Shown: in pieces, positions 25,801 to 33,662 of the stretch | How the letters are laid out: each line of letters opens with the position of its first letter | How positions within the stretch are numbered: position 1 is the first letter of the stretch | Assembly (NCBI GenBank): GCA_934167755.1 | Contig: CAKPLT010000001.1 | Span: forward strand, 1-64,000 | Length of the DNA stretch: 64,000 nucleotides | Source: an uncultured Clostridia bacterium | GTDB lineage: Bacteria; Bacillota; Clostridia; TANB77; CAG-508 | Direction: 5' to 3' | Made by a program: the position numbers and the translations under genes | The notes under the pieces: generated by a model | Seen by the model: only the letters and a program-made list of their open reading frames with translations | What the model was told of the DNA's origin: nothing | The model's database searches: none

Positions 25801-27671
25801 TCTGTTTCAGCATGAGCTGTTTGCTCTCCTATTAATTTTATTTCTAAAGTTTTACTTGTATTATTATAAATTGAATTTACTTTAAATTCTTCTGCATATA
25901 ATGGTGTTACACTATTTATAGTTACATTTTCTACTGTTGATGGTAATTGAATTTTTATTGTTGGATTTTTATATAAATCATATTGTACTCCATTAGTGAT
26001 TAGTTTAACACCTAACACTACATTTTTATTTGATGTCATTGTTGATAATGTATCTTTATTTACTGTAAATTCTGCTTTTGATACTGTATCTTTTACTTCT
26101 ATACTTGATTCATTAGAATTTTCTACAATAGTTTGTTCGACTCCATTTATTTCTTCCATTGCAGTTATATTGTTTTTAGTTTTTAATATTTTAATTTCAT
26201 TTAATTGTGCTATTGTAAAATCATTTTCTGTAATTACTTTTGTATTATTAATTTCTAATATTCCTGTTTTTTCAGGTTTGTTTGTTATAATTGTTATTTC
26301 ATTTATTGCATTTTCATAATTTATTATTATATTTCCATTGTCATCTGTTTTTGTTTCTTTATTTATTATTGTTGATGTTACTCCATTTTTTATTGTAATA
26401 TTGGCATCTTGTCCAAATATTTCTAATAATCTTTGTTTATTTATTTTTGTTGATATATATTTTGTATTTACCGCCAATTCACTATTTTCTGTTGCTAATA
26501 TATCTGGCTTTTCTACAATTGTTATTTTTTCTGGAATATCTGTATTTGTTATTTTTAATGTTGTTGTTGTATTATATTGTGCATTTATATTTGATGCAAT
26601 TTGTCCTTTATATATTCCTTGTGAATTTATTTTTGATTGTGACATTATTATTCCATTTGGCTCACTGTTTTCGATTCCTTTTGTATATTTTGCTGTATAT
26701 TTTGTTCCATTATTATGTACTATTATTTCTGAATTTGCATTTAGTTCTATTTTACTTGCATCAACATTTTCTTCATATATAAATGTTACAACTAACTCAT
26801 CATAAGAATTTTTATTCCATTTAATTGTACTATCTTCATTTTTTAAAGTTATTTCAACTTTTCCATCTTCATTTTTCCATTCATTTGATGATATTGATGT
26901 ATTTCCATTTGTTGCATTTGTTCCTAGTGATACAACTTCAACTTTTTCTGGGGCTTTTTCACTTAATTGTGGTACATCTATTACTATCTTTGTTTGTTTA
27001 ATTGGATATTGATTATCTGATAATCTTGATTGTACTAGTAATTGTACAACTCTTTTATTTACACCATCTATTAAAAATGTCTTATTTGTTATTATATCTG
27101 TACTCAATTCTGCTTTAGCACTTTCATCTGCTTGTAAATTTAGTGCAACACTTCTTGTAGCATTTATACTTAATCCTTTATAAGATGTTTCCATATATTT
27201 ACCAGTTAATTTTACATCAGAAGTCTTTATTAACATTTCTTCTGTTAATGTTTCTCCAATTGAAGGTTCTATGTCTAATTCTATTATTGCTGTTTCACCT
27301 GCATTAATTTGTTTTAAGCTTACTTTGTTTTCATTAATACTTGCAATTGAATTTGATAATATGTTATTTGTTATTTTAAAGTTACTATTTTGTAATTCTA
27401 AAATTGCATCACATAAGTACCCTTCATTTTTTACTGTAATTTCAGCATATAATCTTAAGTTTTCTTTTATTATACTTGTCTGAAGTTCTTCTACTTTTTC
27501 TCCTTTTTCGTTTTTAAAGTATGTGGAAAATTCGATATTTTTGTTATTTGTCAAGCTACTTGACTCAACTGCATAACTTTTTATATTTGTGCCTAGCACA
27601 AAGAAATCAGTTGACATTATTGTAAATATCATAAATAATGCTAATATCTTTTTTATTATTGATTTTTCCAT
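22857..27671 (-). CDS. A-type giant surface protein of module 1 (DUF11/SdrD-B)
   Basis: 1604 aa, the longest A protein, with an N-terminal signal segment (about 8-35). Multiple DUF11/CARDB-like beta units follow, shown by repeats of the type YxMTVKNNGAQKLENVEL. The SdrD-B domain (about 1265-1335, GKAWLDQNVNGAKD) is followed by the DUF11-like unit shared with the other A proteins (about 1397-1520, FDLQLDKYISKISVQ). The strand VIIAVSTG, a membrane helix (about 1570-1593) and a strongly basic tail end it. Unlike the other A proteins it has no Pro-rich linker before SdrD-B. The ATG at 27671 has AGGAGT upstream. It starts 29 nt after the VanW gene, so cotranscription is likely. Probable role: extracellular stalk acting with the coupled B protein. 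Confidence 0.85.
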   Translation of the reverse strand: MEKSIIKKILALFMIFTIMSTDFFVLGTNIKSYAVESSSLTNNKNIEFSTYFKNEKGEKVEELQTSIIKENLRLYAEITVKNEGYLCDAILELQNSNFKITNNILSNSIASINENKVSLKQINAGETAIIELDIEPSIGETLTEEMLIKTSDVKLTGKYMETSYKGLSINATRSVALNLQADESAKAELSTDIITNKTFLIDGVNKRVVQLLVQSRLSDNQYPIKQTKIVIDVPQLSEKAPEKVEVVSLGTNATNGNTSISSNEWKNEDGKVEITLKNEDSTIKWNKNSYDELVVTFIYEENVDASKIELNANSEIIVHNNGTKYTAKYTKGIENSEPNGIIMSQSKINSQGIYKGQIASNINAQYNTTTTLKITNTDIPEKITIVEKPDILATENSELAVNTKYISTKINKQRLLEIFGQDANITIKNGVTSTIINKETKTDDNGNIIINYENAINEITIITNKPEKTGILEINNTKVITENDFTIAQLNEIKILKTKNNITAMEEINGVEQTIVENSNESSIEVKDTVSKAEFTVNKDTLSTMTSNKNVVLGVKLITNGVQYDLYKNPTIKIQLPSTVENVTINSVTPLYAEEFKVNSIYNNTSKTLEIKLIGEQTAHAETEATQLYLQIDIDVTLSKLASSKKDKITMTYTNENATQFDSETVGNGIIEKEIEISAPSGLITMHNSNTYNIVGIKGISEEKKLVQIENKDAGKEIDFDLALVNNIGQDANNIKIFGKLPTKENKITGEENANTLETTLKGVIAPNSTIYYSENANATTDINDVTNGWTTNVLSNAKVFLIVLNQLAKENSYTASYSIQVPQPIQKDAVSYAEYEVIYDANTDKNIKTKSTAIGFATPTEIKLETSILAQIGNDTINNGDSIKAGEVIKYTMTVKNNGAQKLENVELKSNVPEGTVYVIPEENYQHSGTTYYTEKGDVLEVKETIPVLEAGKTFTKTFEVRTKNDITAEKQISNKAIATCEGTKIESTELKNTIMPSNIRVTLKKLVEESETLISGGTMEYMIIVDNLSNQEMTNLQLQLISNNFKATCLSSGFDLYLIEDEIPEIINIDKIPANGNIWFKVEGNTVANAEQVSALAVAKDSTGNTYRSNKLDNTLQKVDAKISLTSPQDRNYIKEGDIVEYNIDIQNTGNTQEAIEVADEVPEYLEIQKIYVNGAVVLQSMETAKTDTYTSEISNDFSYNVKVDAGNKATMKIVAVVKNVDENIDAKTITNKADAKINEMTKSTSEEVTHILKLTSENVKNVINGKAWLDQNVNGAKDSDETPLKGIKVRIYDVSTNNYLKDENGTIIETVTNENGEYVFTKIPDGQYIVLFEYDTDKYEPTYYMKDGIDDSINSKVVINTISINSEDKTYAVTDTINLTDNISNINIGLKEKLDFDLQLDKYISKISVQNSKGTKTYDYDDSTFAKVEIHRKQMEGSVVVLEYTIKVKNNGEITGYAKNIVDYLSNGLTFSSELNPDWYLSGNELYTSKFANEPINPGEEKEVKLVLTKTMTNDNTGVINNRAEIAEDYNEYGNKDINSTPNNNISGENDMGSADVIIAVSTGGTTLAYIILIIVNTVLIAIAIKLMIKNKIIRIKKERR

Positions 27672-27700
27672 CTTTTACTCCTCCATTCTTATATTTTTTG

Positions 27701-29410
27701 CTATTGTTTTGTTCCAACATGCACTACTCTTTGCATTGCATTATATGTATCCCTAGATAATAGTGTTGTAGAAACAATTTTGCCATTTAATTTCATTACT
27801 TTATATGCTTCAACTTTTCTTCCGTTACTTCCTGCTTGAACTATCTTTTGTTGACCTGCTGGTAAACTTGCGTCTTGTACATATTGTGTTGTGTATGCAA
27901 TTGTAGCAATTTTTTTAGTTTCTATTGAAATATCATATTCAACATCTTCCTTCTTTCCCCATACCTGAACGGTTGCATTACCACCTGATACTGTTGCTAC
28001 TATTCTTATTGGATATTTTCTTGTATTTACAAATTTAAAATCTTGTGAGCCCCATACAACTGTTGCATCTTTTCCTGCTGGCAAATAAGATGTTACAAAT
28101 TGATGGTTTCTTCTTGTTGTGATTTTTAAATTTGCAAACACAACTGCATCATATAATGTTGAAGAAATTTGACAAATTCCTCCGCCAAGTCCATCTACAA
28201 CTTTTCCACTTGCATATGTTGCTGCCATTTTATATCCAGCACTTATTGTTCTTTCTCCTACTACTTTATTGTAAGAAAATTCTTCATTTGGTAATAGAAC
28301 TACTCCATTTATTTTATTTGTTGCTAATTTCAAATTTGTTGTTCTATTTGCATTCCCTGCATTGTATGAAGTAGTACATGTTGCTAATAAGTCTGGAAAT
28401 GCCTCTGTCCCTATTTCTTTTACTGTTTTACTTGGCTTTGTTATTTTTAATGGAATTTCATATTCTTCTTTTTCTTCAGATATAGTAGATTTTGCTGATT
28501 CTACATCAAAATCTATTCCATCTTCTTCTGGGTGTATTGTAAATGGTTCTTGTGTGTAATAAGCATCTTGTACTTCTTTATATACCTCTTCATGTATTTT
28601 TTCTATATCTATTTGATCTGGTATAGCTTTAACTACGGGTATTTCTATTTTTTGTTCATCTTCTGTGTTTTCATCTAAAACTTTATATATGTCTTCTATT
28701 AACTGTTTTTCATCTACTTTTACACCTTCTTTTCCAGATGTAATTATCAATTTTGAATTTTCTTTTTCAATATAATAACTTGGTTGGACAACTGCATTAT
28801 CTATACTATTATTTATGTTTTGAGATATTTGGTTAATCATATCTGTGTCTATTGTTACTTCTAGTTTTATGTTATGGCCATTATGCCAAGTTTTTAATAT
28901 TTCAAAATTATCTTGAAATAAATTTCCTACTCTTCCAATATCATATGCTTGCTGTATAGCCTTTTCTGTTTGATATTTTACTTCTAGAGCTTCATATGTA
29001 ATAGATGTTTCATATTCGCCATATTTTAGATATATTTGTTTATCAGCTTTAGTGCCATATATATCATCTAATTTTTGAGATGATTCTTCTTTTGTCATAT
29101 CAGATACATCAATGTTACCTATCGATATACCTTTTAATATTTTTGTATTTTTTATATTGATAGCAGCAAAAAATGTAGATACTAATGCAATTATAATTAC
29201 AATTAATGCTATAATGATTAATATAATTACTGCTTTAGTATCTTTATTCTTCTGTGTTTCTACTTCTATTATTTCTTGTTTTTTTTCTTCTTCTTTTTCT
29301 TCTTCTTTTTGTTGTGATTGATTTACTGTTTCATTTTCAACTTTTTTTGTTTCTTCTCTTTCTAATAATTTAATATTATTAGCTTTTTCTTCTTTTTTTA
29401 TTTCTTCCAT
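27701..29410 (-). CDS. VanW-family membrane-anchored cell-wall protein
   Basis: 569 aa. A Lys/Glu-rich cytoplasmic tail (1-58) is followed by one membrane helix (about 60-83), so the rest is extracytoplasmic. Residues about 125-330 resemble the YoaR/PG_binding_4 repeat region. The VanW domain (about 355-490) contains LPNEEFSYNKVVGERT, GGGICQISSTLYDAV, RRNHQFVTSYLPAGKDATV and VNTRKYPIRI. No G5 domain follows. VanW proteins accompany wall-modifying systems but their reaction is unknown. It is first in the minus-strand run leading into the A/B modules and has a consensus promoter, so a role in wall anchoring or assembly of those proteins is plausible but inferred. Confidence 0.88.
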   Translation of the reverse strand: MEEIKKEEKANNIKLLEREETKKVENETVNQSQQKEEEKEEEKKQEIIEVETQKNKDTKAVIILIIIALIVIIIALVSTFFAAINIKNTKILKGISIGNIDVSDMTKEESSQKLDDIYGTKADKQIYLKYGEYETSITYEALEVKYQTEKAIQQAYDIGRVGNLFQDNFEILKTWHNGHNIKLEVTIDTDMINQISQNINNSIDNAVVQPSYYIEKENSKLIITSGKEGVKVDEKQLIEDIYKVLDENTEDEQKIEIPVVKAIPDQIDIEKIHEEVYKEVQDAYYTQEPFTIHPEEDGIDFDVESAKSTISEEKEEYEIPLKITKPSKTVKEIGTEAFPDLLATCTTSYNAGNANRTTNLKLATNKINGVVLLPNEEFSYNKVVGERTISAGYKMAATYASGKVVDGLGGGICQISSTLYDAVVFANLKITTRRNHQFVTSYLPAGKDATVVWGSQDFKFVNTRKYPIRIVATVSGGNATVQVWGKKEDVEYDISIETKKIATIAYTTQYVQDASLPAGQQKIVQAGSNGRKVEAYKVMKLNGKIVSTTLLSRDTYNAMQRVVHVGTKQ

Positions 29411-29432
29411 TTTTCCTTTTCTCCCTTATTTT

Positions 29433-29461
29433 ATAATACCATATTTTTGCAATTTTGACAA
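29433..29461 (-). promoter_or_regulatory. Promoter of the vanW-like gene
   Basis: Minus-strand TTGTCA (29456-29461), 17 nt, TATTAT (29433-29438), about 23 nt before the ATG at 29410. Confidence 0.7.
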
Positions 29462-29552
29462 TTTTTTTTACAAAATTTCTTTAGTAAATTATATGTTTTT
29501 TTTAATTTTTTATTACTTTTCAAAAAATTTTACAATTTTTTTGAAAAAATAC

Positions 29553-29581
29553 TTGAATATTGTAAAATTTAATAATATAAT
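29553..29581 (+). promoter_or_regulatory. Promoter of the carbohydrate-binding-module gene
   Basis: TTGAAT (29553-29558), 17 nt, TATAAT (29576-29581), 31 nt before the chosen ATG. It is divergent from the vanW-like promoter. Confidence 0.65.
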
Positions 29582-29612
29582 ATGGCTAACAAAAGATGAA
29601 GGAGTTTTTAAA

Positions 29613-30083
29613 ATGGAGTTAGTAAAAAATATTTTTTTCAATACTGATAAATTAGTAGAAAATAGTAAAGTAAAAATATCATATACAGGTACATTTTTCC
29701 AAAACGCTTCTGAAGAAGTATTTTTTCATTATGGTTTCGGAAATAATTGGAACAATGTTCAAGATATAAAAATGGAAAAAACAGAACTTGGTTTTCAAAC
29801 AGAAATTGAACTTTGTTCAAGTGAAACATTAGATTTTTGTTTCTTTAATGAAAAAGGAGAATGGGATAATAATTCAGGAAGCAATTATATTTTCCCTATA
29901 GAAAAAACTCCTGTAGAACTTGTTGTCTTAGATGATGAGCCAGTTTCTTTAGGAAATGCAAGAAAATTAAGAAAATCTTATATATGGAGTAAAAAAATTC
30001 GTTTAGTAGTATATAAAATTATTACATATTTGCCAAAATTAATTTCTGGAAATTATAAGAAAAAAGCTCCAGGTCAAAATTAA
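29613..30083 (+). CDS. Small CBM25/53-like carbohydrate-binding protein
   Basis: 156 aa from the ATG at 29613, chosen because GAAGGAG precedes it and the promoter lies just upstream. A longer in-frame start at 29493 would lie upstream of the promoter. Residues about 15-105 look like a starch-type carbohydrate-binding module: VKISYTGTFFQNASEEVFFHY, a GFGNNWNN strand, and FFNEKGEWDNNSGSNY, in which Trp and Asn pairs usually contact sugar. No signal peptide or catalytic domain is present. The C-terminal 50 residues are basic with a hydrophobic stretch (RLVVYKIITYLPKLI) that may bind membrane. It is probably a cytoplasmic glycogen- or polysaccharide-binding accessory. It is flanked by a divergent promoter and a strong terminator, so it is monocistronic. 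Confidence 0.7.
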   Translation: MELVKNIFFNTDKLVENSKVKISYTGTFFQNASEEVFFHYGFGNNWNNVQDIKMEKTELGFQTEIELCSSETLDFCFFNEKGEWDNNSGSNYIFPIEKTPVELVVLDDEPVSLGNARKLRKSYIWSKKIRLVVYKIITYLPKLISGNYKKKAPGQN

Positions 30084-30110
30084 GTTTTGAATTGATTTAA
30101 TATAATGTAA

Positions 30111-30147
30111 AATAGTACAGAGTGTTGCAAGTCTGTACTATTTTTTT
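30111..30147 (+). terminator. Rho-independent terminator after the CBM protein
   Basis: AATAGTACAGA (30111-30121) pairs perfectly with TCTGTACTATT (30132-30142), followed by T5. It separates the gene from the convergent reductase gene. Confidence 0.9.
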
Positions 30148-30153
30148 AATTTA

Positions 30154-30864
30154 TTACATTATCCATCCACCATTTATTGAAATTATTTGACCTGTAGTAT
30201 ATTCATCTTGAATAAGCCATTCAACACATTTGGCTATATCTGCAGTCTTTCCTATCTTTTCCAGCGGAATTTCTTCAGCAATACTTTCTATATCACATTT
30301 CGTTAAATTTTTATTCATATCAGTATTAATTATTCCCGGTGCAATAGAGTTAACCCTTATATTTGATGGACCTAATTCTTTAGCTAGTGATTTCGTAAGC
30401 CCATCAATTCCTGCTTTTGTTACGGAATATATTGATTCACATGATGCACCAACGATTCCCCAAATTGATGAAATATTTATTATACATCCTTTTTTATTAT
30501 GTATCATATTAGGTAAAACTTCTTGACTCACACAAAAAACAGAATATAAATTTGTATCTATCATTTTTTTCCAATCATTATCTGTTACATCTGTAAACAT
30601 TTTATTCTCAGAAATTCCAGCATTATTTATTAAAACATCTATTTTTCCGTACTTTTGCAGTATTTTTTCAATCATTTTATGTACATCTTCTCTTTTTGAT
30701 ACATCTGCTTTATATATCTCAATGTTTTCATTTTCTTTTTGTAGTTGCAAAGCCTGATTTTCTGATTTATTGTAATTTGCTATTACTTTATTTCCTTTTA
30801 ATGCTAATGTTTTTGCAATTTCTTTTCCTATACCTCTTGATGCTCCTGTTACTAATACTACCAT
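30154..30864 (-). CDS. fabG: SDR-family 3-oxoacyl-[ACP] reductase-like protein
   Basis: 236 aa from the ATG at 30864, which has AAGGAGG six bases upstream; a longer in-frame ORF adds 33 unlikely residues. The classical short-chain dehydrogenase pattern is complete: TGASRGIG nucleotide-binding loop (residues 6-13), NNAG (about 85-88), the catalytic Ser in INISS, YSVTK with Tyr and Lys, and PGIINTDM. The length matches FabG, which reduces 3-oxoacyl-ACP with NADPH in fatty-acid elongation. No other fab gene is adjacent, so a different carbonyl substrate is possible. It lies between two convergent or divergent units next to the tRNA cluster. Confidence 0.8.
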   Translation of the reverse strand: MVVLVTGASRGIGKEIAKTLALKGNKVIANYNKSENQALQLQKENENIEIYKADVSKREDVHKMIEKILQKYGKIDVLINNAGISENKMFTDVTDNDWKKMIDTNLYSVFCVSQEVLPNMIHNKKGCIINISSIWGIVGASCESIYSVTKAGIDGLTKSLAKELGPSNIRVNSIAPGIINTDMNKNLTKCDIESIAEEIPLEKIGKTADIAKCVEWLIQDEYTTGQIISINGGWIM

Positions 30865-30885
30865 TTTATACCTCCTTAACAAATT

Positions 30886-30901
30886 GGGAACCGGGTACAT
30901 T
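30886..30901. repeat. Partial ACCCGG dispersed repeat
   Basis: GGGAACCGGGTACAT matches half of the repeat units found at 8.1, 17.4 and 18.8 kb. It lies upstream of the reductase gene. Confidence 0.55.
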
Positions 30902-30965
30902 TTTTCACCTTTTTTGTAACAAAAAAAGCCAATAATCAAGCTTATTTGCAAGACTACTGACAATT

Positions 30966-31042
30966 TGGAGCCACTTCCCAGATTCGAACTGGGGACCCCC
31001 GCATTACAAGTGCGGTGCTCTGGCCAGCTGAGCTAAAGTGGC
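30966..31042 (-). tRNA. tRNA-Thr (anticodon TGT)
   Basis: Cloverleaf with acceptor GCCACTT/AAGTGGC, T-loop GTTCGAATC and anticodon stem CCGCA/TGCGG around CTTGTAA. The CCA end is encoded. Last of three tandem minus-strand tRNAs. Confidence 0.96.
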
Positions 31043-31046
31043 ATTA

Positions 31047-31121
31047 TGGTGACCCCGACGGGAATCGAACCCATGACTCCGCCGTGAAAGGGCGGTGTCT
31101 TAACCGCTTGACCACGGGGCC
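31047..31121 (-). tRNA. tRNA-Glu (anticodon TTC)
   Basis: Acceptor GGCCCCG/CGGGGTC, anticodon stem CCGCC/GGCGG around CTTTCAC, T-loop GTTCGATTC, encoded CCA. Middle gene of the cluster. Confidence 0.96.
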
Positions 31122-31165
31122 AAAATATAATATGAATTCTAATTATATTTCAAATTAGAATTCAT

Positions 31166-31241
31166 TGGTGAGCTATCCGCGACTCGAACGCGGGACAACT
31201 TGATTAAAAGTCAAGTGCTCTACCACCTGAGCTAATAGCCC
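31166..31241 (-). tRNA. tRNA-Lys (anticodon TTT)
   Basis: Acceptor GGGCTAT/ATAGCTC, anticodon stem CTTGA/TCAAG around CTTTTAA, T-loop GTTCGAGTC, encoded CCA. First gene of the cluster. Confidence 0.96.
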
Positions 31242-31270
31242 ATATACGATGTACTGCACAACGCTTATTT

Positions 31271-31299
31271 ATATTACACTATTTTTCTACAATTGTCAA
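31271..31299 (-). promoter_or_regulatory. tRNA cluster promoter
   Basis: Minus-strand TTGACA (31294-31299), 17 nt, TAATAT (31271-31276), 30 nt before tRNA-Lys. Confidence 0.75.
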
Positions 31300-31340
31300 T
31301 ACATTTTTTAAAATTTTTTAATTTTTTTTATTTTTTTATA

Positions 31341-31382
31341 GTTGCTATTTAAATTTATGATATTTTTTATTTAAATAGCAAC
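31341..31382. other. Perfect 14-bp inverted repeat in the 3' region of the DUF1858 gene
   Basis: GTTGCTATTTAAAT (31341-31354) pairs with ATTTAAATAGCAAC (31369-31382), 9 nt after the stop. The minus-strand downstream flank is A-rich rather than U-rich, so it may be an RNA-stabilising hairpin rather than a classic terminator. Confidence 0.6.
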
Positions 31383-31391
31383 CAATTTTAT

Positions 31392-31577
31392 TTATGCATT
31401 TAGCTTTTCAATAACTTCATTTACATCTATTCCATGAACATCACAAGCTTCTTCTAGAGTTTCCATCTGAGAAGCTGGACATCCTATACAATGCATTCCA
31501 CACTCTATTAATATTTCTGCTTTTTCTGGAGCGACTTGTAATATTTCTCCAATTTTTGTGTCTTTATTAAATTTCAT
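31392..31577 (-). CDS. DUF1858 domain protein
   Basis: 61 aa, a complete stand-alone DUF1858 domain: MKFNKDTKIGEIL, LIECGMHCIGCPAS and ALEE-type helix with GIDVNEVIEKLN. The CGMHCxxC cysteines are typical of this family, which is also found at the N-terminus of ScdA/Ric-type iron-sulfur repair proteins and next to hybrid-cluster proteins. Function is unproven; redox or metal handling is the usual suggestion. The ATG at 31577 has only a weak GGTG ribosome site. A 20-bp perfect palindrome lies 60 nt upstream and could be its operator. Confidence 0.85.
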   Translation of the reverse strand: MKFNKDTKIGEILQVAPEKAEILIECGMHCIGCPASQMETLEEACDVHGIDVNEVIEKLNA

Positions 31578-31636
31578 TTTACACCAATTCCTTATATATA
31601 TTTAGGTTTTTATGGGTTTTACCTATAAACCTTTTT

Positions 31637-31656
31637 TTATAACAAATTTGTTATAA
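31637..31656. promoter_or_regulatory. 20-bp perfect palindrome, candidate operator
   Basis: TTATAACAAATTTGTTATAA is exactly self-complementary. It lies between the DUF1858 gene (minus) and the T4SS cluster promoter (plus), so it could control either. The regulator is unknown. Confidence 0.45.
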
Positions 31657-31699
31657 TAGCATTTACAAAAATATTTTATCATAAATTTTCAAAAAAGTA

Positions 31700-31728
31700 T
31701 AGACAAATTTAAAAATTTATTGTATTAT
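31700..31728 (+). promoter_or_regulatory. Promoter of the left T4SS cluster
   Basis: TAGACA (31700-31705), 17 nt, TATTAT (31723-31728), 33 nt before the small ORF at 31761. Confidence 0.6.
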
Positions 31729-31760
31729 GTTTATCGAAATGGCGGTGATTTTATCATAAT

Positions 31761-31910
31761 ATGACATTAAACACTTTATTTAATATTTTCTTTTTTACTT
31801 ATATTATTAGTTTTTTAATTACTTTATATTCAATTTATACATTTTTTGATATAAAATTATTTCATAATTTACAAGGTTCAAAATTAAAAATCAAACAAAA
31901 ATTAAATTAA
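31761..31910 (+). CDS. 49-aa single-pass membrane protein, first of the left T4SS cluster
   Basis: A small ORF with an ATG at 31761. A GGCGGTGA site lies 13 nt upstream, which is longer than ideal. Residues about 5-30 form a hydrophobic helix and the C-terminal third is basic (KLKIKQKLN). It ends 5 nt before the coupling-protein start, which suggests an operon. I do not recognise a family. It could be a small T4SS accessory or a leader peptide. Confidence 0.45.
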   Translation: MTLNTLFNIFFFTYIISFLITLYSIYTFFDIKLFHNLQGSKLKIKQKLN

Positions 31911-31915
31911 TAGAG

Positions 31916-33613
31916 GTGAATATTATTACTCGTTTTATTTTTACATTCATTTTTTTAGCGTTAATAAATTTTTATTCCTATAAATTTTTTCTACCAATTT
32001 ATCAAGCCAAAGAAGTAATTGTTTCTTTTGGTTTACATCCATCAGATATTTGCTATGATAATCCTAATTTATGGAATTATATAAAAATAAGCTTTATATT
32101 TTTATATAATTTTTCGAATTTTATTTTAATAAATTCATTAATTTCAAAATTTAAAATTTTCGAAAAAAATACATCCTCTCGCAAAAACCCCCAGAAAAAA
32201 ACTTCATCAAAGCAATCTGAATTACAACTAATTATAGGAAAAGATATTTCTACTAATAAAAAAATTTATTTGCCAGAACCTGGCTTATATCAAAATTTTT
32301 TAATAACAGGAACTATCGGTACAGGAAAAACAAGTTCTGCAATGTACCCTTTTACAGAACAATTGCTGAAATATAATTCATTACATCCAAATAATAAGTT
32401 GGGAATTTTAATATTAGATGTTAAAGGAAATTATTATAGTCAAGTAAAACAGTTTGCAATAAAATATCATTTAGAAAGAGATATTATAGAAATTGGATTA
32501 AATTCAAAAATAAGATATAACCCCTTGCATAAACCCAATTTAAATCCAATTGTTTTAGCAAATAGGCTAAAAACTATTCTACTTCTTTTTTCTGAAAATA
32601 ATTCTGAATCATTTTGGCTAGATAAAGCAGAACAAATTTTAGCTGAATGTATTAAACTTTGTAGATTATACAATAAAGGTTATGTCACTTTTATAGAATT
32701 ACATAAATTAATTACGGAACCAGATTATTATAAATCAAAAATAGAAATATTAAAAAAATTATTTTACGAATCAAAATTTTCTCATAAACAAATTTATGAA
32801 TTGAACACTGCTTTAGAATTTTTTGAAAAAGAATTTAATTCTCTAGATAGCCGTACAATTTCAATTTTAAAATCAGAAATTTCGCGTATTACAAATACTT
32901 TTATTTCTGATTACGATGTTTCTAAAGTCTTTTGTCCTGAAAAAAAAGAACTAAATTTTAAAGGGTTTAGTTCAATGCTTCAAAAAGGGAAAATTGTTGT
33001 TTTAAATATGAACATTGCAGAATACAAAAATCTATCAAAAATAATTGCATCATATTTAAAATTAGATTTTCAATCTGAAGTTATGTACAATTTGTCACAT
33101 TCAAAAGTTCATCCCTCAGCTTTTATATGTGATGAATATGCAGAATATGTTACCAAAACAGATGCAGAATTTTTCTCTCTTAGTCGTGAGGCTAGATGTA
33201 TTAATATTGTTTCAACTCAAAGTTATTCTTCTTTAAAAAATACTTTAAAAGATGAAACAGCGGTAAAAGTTATTACACAAAATTTAATTAATAAAATTTG
33301 GTTTAGAACAGATGATATTTTTACAATTGAAGAAGCTCAAAAGCAATTAGGAAAAGAAGAAAAAATACAAACATCGACAAGTATTTCAGAAAACGCAAAA
33401 GAAACAAAATTTAGTTACATCACAAACTCTTTAAATTCTCAAAATTCTAGTATTACAGAAAGTATAAATACATATAAGCAAAAAGATTTTATGTATGATA
33501 CAAACTTTTTTACTCAAAACTTAGAAACATTTTCTTCTATTTCATTTTTATCAGATGGTTATAAGATTTTAACTCCCACAAAATTGAAAATGTTTCCATA
33601 TTTTAAAAAATAA
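31916..33613 (+). CDS. VirD4/TraG-family type IV secretion coupling ATPase
   Basis: 565 aa from a GTG at 31916. Two N-terminal membrane helices (about 7-27 and 57-76) precede the ATPase domain. The domain has Walker A GTIGTGKT (about 132-140), Walker B GILILDVKG (about 163-170), the second conserved motif AFICDEYAEYV (about 404-411) and STQSYSSL, the order seen in TraG/VirD4 (TraD-type) coupling proteins that feed substrate to a T4SS. The GTG lies inside the AGAGGTG ribosome site, so the real start may be ATT at 31925, six bases downstream. Pilin, VirB6-like and PrgI/VirB3-like genes follow on the same strand. No relaxase is nearby, so the substrate is unknown. Confidence 0.88.
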   Translation: MNIITRFIFTFIFLALINFYSYKFFLPIYQAKEVIVSFGLHPSDICYDNPNLWNYIKISFIFLYNFSNFILINSLISKFKIFEKNTSSRKNPQKKTSSKQSELQLIIGKDISTNKKIYLPEPGLYQNFLITGTIGTGKTSSAMYPFTEQLLKYNSLHPNNKLGILILDVKGNYYSQVKQFAIKYHLERDIIEIGLNSKIRYNPLHKPNLNPIVLANRLKTILLLFSENNSESFWLDKAEQILAECIKLCRLYNKGYVTFIELHKLITEPDYYKSKIEILKKLFYESKFSHKQIYELNTALEFFEKEFNSLDSRTISILKSEISRITNTFISDYDVSKVFCPEKKELNFKGFSSMLQKGKIVVLNMNIAEYKNLSKIIASYLKLDFQSEVMYNLSHSKVHPSAFICDEYAEYVTKTDAEFFSLSREARCINIVSTQSYSSLKNTLKDETAVKVITQNLINKIWFRTDDIFTIEEAQKQLGKEEKIQTSTSISENAKETKFSYITNSLNSQNSSITESINTYKQKDFMYDTNFFTQNLETFSSISFLSDGYKILTPTKLKMFPYFKK

Positions 33614-33662
33614 TTTTATAGGTTTTTGAAAAAATCTAAATATATTAATAAGGATGGTATTT

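Noticed and set aside
29493..29612. N-terminal extension of the CBM protein from 29493
   Set aside because: It would start upstream of the promoter, has no ribosome site and encodes Phe/Ile/Lys-rich noise. The ATG at 29613 has GAAGGAG.
30966..31241. tRNA cluster as an integration site for the T4SS region
   Set aside because: The T4SS genes lie on the 5' side of the tRNAs, no tRNA 3'-end duplicate was found, and no integrase is present.
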